Shown here: in pieces, positions 51,301 through 61,488 of the stretch
Layout: every line of letters begins with the position of its first letter
Numbering within the stretch: the first letter of the stretch is position 1
NCBI GenBank assembly: GCA_023078555.1
Contig: CM041202.1
Coordinates: 5,256,522 to 5,320,521, forward strand
DNA from: Ulva prolifera
Lineage: Eukaryota; Chlorophyta; Ulvophyceae; Ulvales; Ulvaceae
DNA: 64,000 nt
Direction: 5' to 3'
Notes under the pieces: model-generated
What the model was told of the DNA's origin: nothing
Seen by the model: the letters and a program-made list of their open reading frames with translations, nothing else
Database searches by the model: none
Position numbers and translations under genes: made by a program

Positions 51301-52929
51301 TGCGGCTACTCCCACCGCCAAAGCAGTACAGCGCCGGCTTGGAGTCAGAGAGGCGACACACCCCTTCACACATGCGTGCAGACACCACACCAGGACAGGC
51401 CACAGAGTGGCGCATTCACAGTGCAGGCCTCTTGGTCCACGAGAGAGGTCATAAAAGCGTCGCAGCTTGTGCCTCTGCGCCGTGCTGTGTGCCGCAGATA
51501 CCGTATACACTCCGTGCAGCCGCGACCTTGCAGTGTACCCTCGCTGCCATGAGGTAACCTTGGGTGCACCCTGTGTGACCCTCACGATGTGCAACAATGC
51601 GGTGGTACAGCGGTCATCGCACTGGGTCTTCGCATTATTGTTTATACCCACAGCACAAACGGAAAAATCGACCCCGCAACGCAGCCATCGCACCCAAGCC
51701 CGTCGCCTCACCCGCCACAAGCCGCACGCCTGCACGCAAGCCGCAGCAACATGCTGTGCACAACATGTGCCGAGAAAGCTGTGCGTGTGCTGCAGGGGGT
51801 GGAGTTCGTGCTGCCGATCGACGTCACGTGCACGTACGACCTCGAGTCCAACGACGTCTGCTGCCAGCGGCCCCTCAACACCTCCTGCTGCAGCCCCTCC
51901 CGCCCCTGCGTGCCGGACGACGGCTTCGGCGCCGACATCGGCCCCCGCAGCCGCACCCTCTTCGCCGCGGCGCTGCAGGGCAGCGCGACGGTGTTCTGGA
52001 ACGGCCCGATGGGGCGCTACGAGCGCGCCGCGTTTGCGGCCGGGACGGAGGCGGTGGCGCACGGCGTGGCCGCGGCAACGCGTGTCGGCGCGACGACGAT
52101 CGTTGGGGGTGCGGCCTGTTTTGTGCCATGCATGCGTATGTGGGCACGAGGCATCCGTGGTGGAGCTGCACAGGGTGCATGGGCCACAGCTCAAGCGCGG
52201 GCCGCGTGCAGGCGGCACAAGTGCATGCATGTACGCATCGGTATCTGTCGCGGTTGAACTGCTTTGCGTGGGGTGTGCGTGCTCCGGAATGCGTTCGAGT
52301 GATGCCACACGGCCGGTTGTCTTCTGGGATTCCCATGAGCGGTTGGCCTGTTCCAACAACATGAAGCAGAAGATTGTCCACGCCCGGTGGTAAGCAGCTC
52401 ATGCTGCAGCTCTGCCTGGGACAATGCATGAGGCGACATGCTGTGCAAGTCGGCAACATGCCAGGCGAACAGCCGCTCCGCACATGCATGCTATGCACAG
52501 TCAATGTCCCATGAGGATATGGCTGAATAGATCTAGATTTGCTTTACCTTAAAGCAGAAAAAATAACCTGACACCACTCGCCCTGCACGCTGCCGCGCAC
52601 AGCAACCTCGCTGACCCAGAGCCTCTCCTGTACCGCTCTGTCTCTCTAGAGACATTGTCCCGACACCCATACTGTGCCAACTCACCATCCTGCCTTGTTT
52701 TCAGTTACGCAGCTCTGCTACATCCCCAGTTGCGATCCGGGGGTGCCACCTGGTCTCGTGATCGTGGCCACGCCTCCGTAACGCGTGTGTGGCTGCAGGT
52801 GGCGACTCTGTGTCAGCACTCAAGTCATTCGGCTTGGAGGGAGACGTCTCGCACGTGTCCACCGGTGGCGGCGCCGGGCTGGCGATGATAGAGGGTAAGG
52901 CCCTGCCTGGCCTCTCGGCTCTGGTGTGA
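48326..52929 (+). CDS. PGK: Phosphoglycerate kinase
   Basis: Five exons: 48326-48715, 49471-49703, 50983-51190, 51796-52108, 52799-52929, 424 residues, all phases matching. It catalyses 1,3-bisphosphoglycerate + ADP = 3-phosphoglycerate + ATP in glycolysis and the Calvin cycle. Visible family motifs in order: [92 protein letters not shown]. Substrate-binding arginines and the nucleotide-loop residues are present. Length is normal. The ~25 residues before the core do not look like a plastid transit peptide, so a cytosolic form is likelier. Unusually, the segment between LPIDV and GFGADIGP contains six cysteines. Exons 2-4 are far richer in G/C-ending codons than exon 1. Confidence 0.94.
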
Positions 52930-53960
52930 CCCCCCGCAGCCCCCGGCGGTCCGCCCCGTGAACTCGGACGTGAACTCGGACGTGAACTCTGTGAAGTACA
53001 TCTCCAGCGCCCCTGCTAGCCGCTGGTGTAGATGATGTATTCTTGAGCGGTGCTCTTACTGCTGATGTCCTGGGCCTGGCAAGAAACTGCCCGAGGTCCT
53101 GCAGCTTGCGAGGACATGCTGCAGCTGTGGTGCAATCTGTGCCAAGGCAGCGTGGATTCGTGTTTTGCCATCAACCGGGACGCAGACACAAGTCAAGGCC
53201 CGAGCGCGTCCGAGTCCTGTGTCTACATGCTGCAGAGCGCTGCCGTCTCAGCCTCAACAGCTACCCGATGCGCTGGCATGCTGGCCGCACATCCAGTCGC
53301 TCGGTCAAGGTGCTGAGGCCTGCGCGTAGCGCTGCAGCTATGCCACTGAGGCAGCGCAGCGGGAGCAGCCTACAGATCCACGTGAGCGTACCTCCGGCGC
53401 CGCCATCAGTCACCCTCGAGCGATCTCCATGGCCGTTCGCGCCATCTCAGCAGACTCTCGGGGAGATGTCGCTGCACAGAGGCCCCATCCGCGAACGTGC
53501 GGCGGCGCTCGCCACGGACCCCTGTAGCCACCAGGCTCGCAGGCGTCACCGTGAGCGACCGCAGCGTAGTCATGTGTACAGAGCAGCGGGGGTGTAGCGA
53601 CGAATATGCCTGCTTGAATGGAAGCAGAGGCCGGGGTGTGGGTGCGGCATGTGACGTGTGTGCGGTAGAAGTGCTGCTGGCAGGGCTGTGCGCGGCTGCA
53701 AGTTTTGGTGAAATTGCAATCATGAGCACACCGCGTTGGCGAGGATGTGTGACACTGCTAGACACAAGGACTGCCATGGGCCTTGCATGACTTGCTTGTT
53801 GCAAGGTGTGTAGGGGTGCCGGACACTGCAGGGGCCGAGCTGGGTGCTGCCTGTGCTGGGTGCTGCTTGCCTGGGTGCTGTTTGCTTTTTGCGCTGCTTC
53901 TGCTGGCCGTGGTGCGGGTGCGTTGTTTTGGGTTGGTGGGCATGTTCCCGCGCTGCTCGC
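52930..53960. other. PGK downstream region, no gene seen
   Basis: Includes a short direct repeat of GTGAACTCGGAC near 52959-52984. No recognisable gene. Confidence 0.45.
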
Positions 53961-54010
53961 TGTTCTCGCGGCGCTGCCCGCCTCGCCGCCGTTTTCCCTG
54001 TGGCACACAC
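53961..54010 (+). repeat. Dispersed G/T-rich repeat, copy B (3' part)
   Basis: CGCGGCGCTGCCCGCC, then GTTTTCCCTGTGGCACACAC, resembles the 3' ends of the repeats at 32897-33101 and 56601-56652. The preceding ~150 bp are likewise G/T-rich. Confidence 0.45.
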
Positions 54011-56506
<2,496 letters not shown>

Positions 56507-56600
56507 GTGGTCGTGTGTGTGGCTGTGGTCGGCGAAGGTGCTGACGTTGCGTGGGTGTATGCTGCGTGTGGCTTGTTGCGTGGTGTGCAGTTCCCCTGGT

Positions 56601-56652
56601 TGTCGCTCGCGGTGCTACCTGCCTTGCTTTGTCCTTGTAACACACACATGCC
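56601..56652 (+). repeat. Dispersed G/T-rich repeat, copy C (3' part)
   Basis: CGCGGTGCTACCTGCC and TTTGTCCTTGTAACACACAC match the inner end of the element at 32897-33101. The 100 bp before it, starting right at the end of the CA array, are G/T-rich like the body of that element. Confidence 0.5.
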
Positions 56653-57525
56653 AAAAGGGTGGCAGGCGATGCTGCACAATAGTTTTCCATCTGTGCTGAG
56701 CGAGGCGGTCACGGAAGGGGGCGGTACATTCGATAGTGGATGAGGTCAACCCTCATTGTGCAGGTTGGGCCAAAACAAAAATCTGCACTCTAGACCTTGC
56801 TAAACCACACACAAGGCCCGCGTCCGCAAATACGGTAGTGCAAGAGCTGCAGGTGGTGCTTGGTGTTATATATGGGTGATATTTACAAGGCAATTATAAG
56901 AAGAACACGAGTCAACAGGAGGCGCTCTGGTAGATGCAGGGGACCCCCACACAACCTGTCTGAGCGAAAAGTCTCGAGGAGGAATTGGATGCAACGCCCC
57001 GCATCAACGACAAAGGAGCACGCCAACACCTCACCCTACCCTCAGTAGACTTATTCCTGATTGCCAAGGATGCTAGAAAATGATAATATAGAGGGGTGAC
57101 TCTGAGGAGCCGACCCGCCACAGGCAGCGCACAGCCATAAGGTAGCATAAGACACCCTCAGCCATGCAGCACAACCTATGACCGCCGCATCCGCCGGCAC
57201 TGCCTCACTCGGCAGCTTAAAAAAATAACACAAATCACCTGAAGGCACCAGACCACACGGAAGTGTCTTGATCTCAGTAACATCGTGGGGCCGCGGTGGG
57301 ACTTAAACAGAACTCCGAGCATCAGGGAGCTGCTAGGGTGGGCCCCCGGCTGGGGGGCATCATCATCACTGCCCCCCGCTGACGACCATCAATAGTGGCC
57401 AGATTCCATCTCTGGGCAGAATTTGGGGGCTCCAGTGACACTGCGAAAGCTTTCCAACCCGCCACGACATCATCGTGAAGCGTGCTTGGAAGTGTTCCAC
57501 CGTGTGCACCCCGCCTGTGGGGACC
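56653..57525. other. Intergenic, no gene seen
   Basis: Between the CA array and the 3' end of the proline-rich gene. No feature recognised. Confidence 0.45.
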
Positions 57526-58713
57526 TTACCACGAGTAGAAGTACTTCTTGAAGCCACCTTTGCCTTCGCCCTCGCCTTCGCCGGGGGTGGAGGGGACACC
57601 AGGGGTGGAGGGGATGCCGGGGAAGCCACCCTCGCCTTCGCCCTCGCCCTCGCCTTCGCTGTCGCTGTCGCCCTCGCCCTCGCCGGGGGAGGAGGGGACA
57701 CCGGGGGTGGAGGGGATGCCAGGGGTGGAGGGGACGCCGGGGGTGGAGGGGATGCCGGGGGTGGAGGGGAAGCCCGGGAAGCCACCCTCACCTTCGCCCT
57801 CGCCTTCGCCCTCGCTGTCGCTGTCACTGTCGCTGCCAGAGCCTTCGCCTTCGCCCTCGAACGGCGGGACGGGCACTGGCTGCGGCGGAGGGGGAGTCGG
57901 GACGGGGACAGGCACAGGCGGCGGGAGAGGTGCCGGTGGGGGAGGAGGTGGGGGAGGGGGAGTGGGGACAGGGGGAGGGGGAGGTGGAGGAGGTGGTGGA
58001 GGAGAGGGAGGAGGGGGAGGAGGGGGAGGTGGAGGAGGTGGTGGAGGAGAGGGAGGAGGGGGAGGAGGGGGAGGGGGCGGGGGTGGGGGTGTGGGGGCGG
58101 GGGGTGGTGGTGGAGGAGGGCTGGGCGGAGGCGGGGGAGGGGGAGGGGGGGGAGGAGGGGGGGAAGGAGGAGGGGGAGGGGGAGGAGGTGGAGGGGGGGG
58201 AGGGGGGGGAGGAGGAGAAGGAGGAGGGGGGGGAGGGGGGGGAGGAGGAGGGGGGGGAGGAGTGGGCACCGGGATCGGGTTAGGCACGGGGACCGGCACC
58301 GGGTTGGGCACGGGAACCGGGATGCTGACTGGCGGCGGTGGAGGGGGTGGGGGGGGCACCGGCGGAGGCACCGGCGGCGGCACAACCGGCAGGCGCGGCG
58401 GCAAGAGGCGGGGGCCGCAGCGGCTGCCCTCGCTGCCGCTGCCGCTGCCACTCTTGCTGCTGCAGCTGCTGCTGCCGCTGAGCAGGGAGCGTGCGCCGCC
58501 CTCGAAGCCGTCGACGGACGACACGCGGCCGCCGGTGGCCACAACGTGGCTGTTGAGCCGGCGGCGGTGGGCCTCCTCGGCGGTCATGCCGATGAGCGCC
58601 GCGGTGCGGGTGCCGGCGGCCGCGAGGCGGCGGCCGAGCTGTGCACGCTCACCGTCGCCATCCGCAACGACCGCGGTGGGCTCTGCGGTTGTGACGTGGC
58701 CTCCGAGGGCCGC
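57526..58713 (-). CDS. Proline-rich, hydroxyproline-rich-glycoprotein-like protein (3' exon)
   Basis: A large minus-strand exon of 396 codons including the stop. It is preceded by a plausible acceptor (GTGCTGTGCAG) with phase 0. From the N-terminus: ~65 residues of ordinary composition (EPTAVVADGDGERAQLGRRL, TAALIGMTAEEAH); a Ser/Gly linker; about 200 residues of nearly pure Pro broken by Ser, Thr, Val and Ala with PVPVPNPVPVP blocks; then alternating Glu-Gly/Asp-Ser runs and PSTPG repeats, ending KYFYSW. Poly-Pro blocks like these occur in algal and plant cell-wall glycoproteins (pherophorins, extensins), which suggests an extracellular structural role. No pherophorin globular domain and no signal peptide were seen; upstream exons were not found. 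The simple-sequence nature leaves some doubt that it is a gene. Confidence 0.5.
   Translation of the reverse strand, partial: AALGGHVTTAEPTAVVADGDGERAQLGRRLAAAGTRTAALIGMTAEEAHRRRLNSHVVATGGRVSSVDGFEGGARSLLSGSSSCSSKSGSGSGSEGSRCGPRLLPPRLPVVPPPVPPPVPPPPPPPPPVSIPVPVPNPVPVPVPNPIPVPTPPPPPPPPPPPPPPSPPPPPPPPPPPPPPPPPSPPPPPPPPPPPPPSPPPPPPPAPTPPPPPPPPPPPPPSPPPPPPPPPPPPPPSPPPPPPPPPPPVPTPPPPPPPPPAPLPPPVPVPVPTPPPPQPVPVPPFEGEGEGSGSDSDSDSEGEGEGEGEGGFPGFPSTPGIPSTPGVPSTPGIPSTPGVPSSPGEGEGDSDSEGEGEGEGEGGFPGIPSTPGVPSTPGEGEGEGKGGFKKYFYSW
57900..58265 (+). repeat. Homopurine GGA/GGGGGA tract
   Basis: The plus strand is almost entirely G and A over roughly 350 bp, with many G-runs. It is the complement of the poly-proline coding segment. 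Confidence 0.9.
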
Positions 58714-59200
58714 CTGCACAGCACATGCGGCATATCTGTGCATTTCATACACACTGATGTTGTACACACTGATGTACATGCACGCATGAATGTGTGCCAA
58801 AGCAAGTGGGCAGCATGGGTACGATTGTATCTGCTTAGACGCTGTGGGGAGAAGAGGCAACCTGCTGCTAGGAATGCTGACAAAGCAGGGGATTGCGATA
58901 CTTGCTGGGGTGATGCGTGTGTATGACAGCCTGCTCAGCTTGCAGGCAGGAAGCCTTGCTGTTTGCATTTCATCGCCATCACAGAGGCTGGGCAAGACGG
59001 CACTGTGCAACACACAGTAAAGTACAGACAAGTAAATCTGAATTTACTGAGCCGTATCCTATTGGACATTGACAACTCCGAGTTAACGGGACTGCATGTG
59101 CCGAAGGGGTAAACCACATGGAAACCCCCCTCAGACAACCGCAAGCAACTCACAGGGCCTCCTCCTGTGCTAAGCGAGGTGTTCACGCACGGCCGTTTCG
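58714..59200. other. Upstream of the proline-rich exon
   Basis: Probably intron and 5' part of the proline-rich gene; no coding exon could be joined with confidence. Confidence 0.4.
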
Positions 59201-59204
59201 ATTC

Positions 59205-59300
59205 CCCAAAGCGCACGCAGAATCGAACCCACGACCTCCTGAAACGGAGGGGGTAGCTCTTATACCGTCCTACGGACCAGGCTACCGTCCTGCGGACCAG
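59205..59300 (-). pseudogene. tRNA-like relic or SINE head
   Basis: On the minus strand a B-box-like GGGTTCGATTCTG follows a possible anticodon arm (CCTCC, GTTTCA, GGAGG) and a D-arm-like AAGAGCTA. The T-arm does not pair (GTGGG against CTGCG), so it is not a functional tRNA. The upstream part is a tandem duplication of CTGGTCCG(C/T)AGGACGGTA (59261-59300). Confidence 0.3.
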
Positions 59301-61488
59301 TGAGGTGCCTAGAGTGAGGTGCCTAGAGCCAGAGAGGGCGCACCAGCGCGGCAGCCAGCCCAAATGTGGCAAATGTCACCTTCATCTTGCAGGTGGCAGT
59401 CCTTGAAGATGCCCAATATTCCAAGCAAGCTTCCGGTCAGCCAGGCACCTGTATGTGATGCAGAGATCAGTGCACACACTCTGGCTTACAGTCCTGCTGG
59501 AACTTCCTGCACGACATTGGAAAGAAGATATTCTGATGAAAGTGGTTTCAGCGTGGACAGCTAAGACAGCCTAGGAGCTGCTGCGGTCGATCATGGCTCA
59601 AGAGAAGGCTGCAGCTGGCACCTCAGGCCAGAAGAAGGCATCAAGGTTCACGTGATAAACCACCGACTACAGCTGACCCAACTGACATTTCAAAAGGTCT
59701 GCGTGTTAGGATTTAGTCGATTCATGTAGAGGTCGCTGCGAGAGGACGACGTTGACCAACATGCAAGTCGATTCACCCAGGCGCAGAAAGACTGTCGCAA
59801 ACATGCACGAATCCAAATCCGAAGACATGATGAGCACCAGCTATTGTTCTGCGCAGGCTGCGGTCATCAGCGGCCATAGAAGCAGGGCAATCACGTCGAG
59901 TAGCTTCTGTAACAGGTTCGCCACCTGGCACGCATGCATGGGGATGTGAGCCACGCTATCGCGCGCTGACCGAGGCCCACCGGTAGGCCTGCGGATCTCG
60001 TGAGCACTTCCGCAGCACACCTCGACACCAGGTGCGCACGCCCTACAGAAGTTGCTGATCGAAAACCGCACGCGTCCGAGCGTCGCATGCGCACATGTAG
60101 CGATATCGATCGACGTCATGCGCATGTGAAGCTCACGATGCAAAGCTGTGCCGCACGCAGAAGTATCACAGAAGGGTGGAAGGGCAGTGACAAAGACAAG
60201 AACATCTCACAAGCCAGCTTCCACGTTCACCAGCCAGCACCTCCGGCGAAGACAGTAACGCGCAGCTGAGTTCACCACGCGATGCCCGTGCGCGCATGCA
60301 TATGCGTACGCACGCCAGACGATGGACTCACACATCATGATCACGTACAGTCCACCTACCACTCATAGACAATGGTACGATCATGTTGATCGCTGCTTGC
60401 CTAGATCGCCACAGCGCTGGGTGCCCAGCCGCGGCTTCGACGTTAACGTTATACGATGGACGACGACGGGACAAAGCGATGGGTAGCCACACCTTTCACC
60501 GTGTGTTGGTCGTCTGTAGATATCGAAGAGAGATGTGCCTGGTGGCAACAGCAGTACCTTATCGTCTGCGCGGGGGCTATTTGAGCACATCGCCGCTGTT
60601 CTCAGCCTGGGCCAGTGTTGAGACAAGAGCGCGACTGCCGAACTTCCAGCTGCAGGCGCCCCGCTAGACACTCCCGGTATCGCAGCCCATGACCGCTGGA
60701 AGCCAAAACAGTGTGGAGCGTTGGGTGTAACCACCCGTCGCCCGGTCACCATGCTCACGAGGGACAGCTCCAAAGGGCAGATGGCCCGTCACATCCGAAA
60801 CAGAGATCTAACCAGCAGTGTGTATATATGCATGCAGACCTCGATTCGGGGACTGCGGGGGCCTTGACCGTGGCCACCGCATGCTCTGTCCAGAAGCCCT
60901 TTCCAATTGGAGATTAATCTCCAATCTTGTGAAAGCCATGGTCTTGACCTATAGAGTAGTTTGTCTGTTCGCGCGCAATGCGGATCCTCGGGACTGGTTC
61001 TGGGAAGTACGTCAGCATGGCGCCGTATATACATGTCGGTCGCGATCATGACCGTCATTGGCCTTCCGGAAGCCCATGCGTCCGTGTCAACGTTGACCTC
61101 AACTTCTGCATCCGGGGTCAACGTACGCTCGCGCCCTGGGCATGATTGATTTCAGGCCGCAGTTGGCAGCTGCGGTGGCGATGCCCTGTGCGTGCGGCAT
61201 GCAAAACTGCCCGCGCAGGAACAGGAAGCTGCGTTGCGTGCCAGTGTTCGTCTCAGAATGTTCATACGGATATTGATCCAGATCCTTTCATAGTCGACCG
61301 CATGCGCGCACTGCGTGTTGCGAACAAGGTGCTGCGATCTCAGTATCGACCGAAACCCTCTGTATGTCCATGTGGGTGCTCATCACAAAAGAGTGAACGG
61401 GAGAAAACAAACACTGAAACCGAATCTCATCCGAAGCAAATGCAACATACACCCACACACACACGAACACTACAACCGCACTCACAAC
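59301..61488. other. Intergenic, no gene seen
   Basis: Contains a 14-bp tandem repeat TGAGGTGCCTAGAG (59301-59328). The part near 61488 would be the 3' flank of the retroelement on the minus strand; no poly(A) tail or clear target duplication was found there. Confidence 0.45.

Noticed and set aside
50875-52362. A 495-codon minus-strand frame under PGK
   Set aside because: It overlaps PGK exons 3 and 4 and their introns on the other strand and shows no domain.
57475-58926. Long plus-strand frames rich in Gly or in Arg/Gly opposite the proline-rich gene
   Set aside because: They are complements of the poly-Pro coding strand; only the minus strand has a sensible acceptor and protein-like N-terminal part.
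59205-59290. Functional tRNA on the minus strand
   Set aside because: The T-stem halves do not pair and no acceptor stem could be drawn; kept only as a relic.
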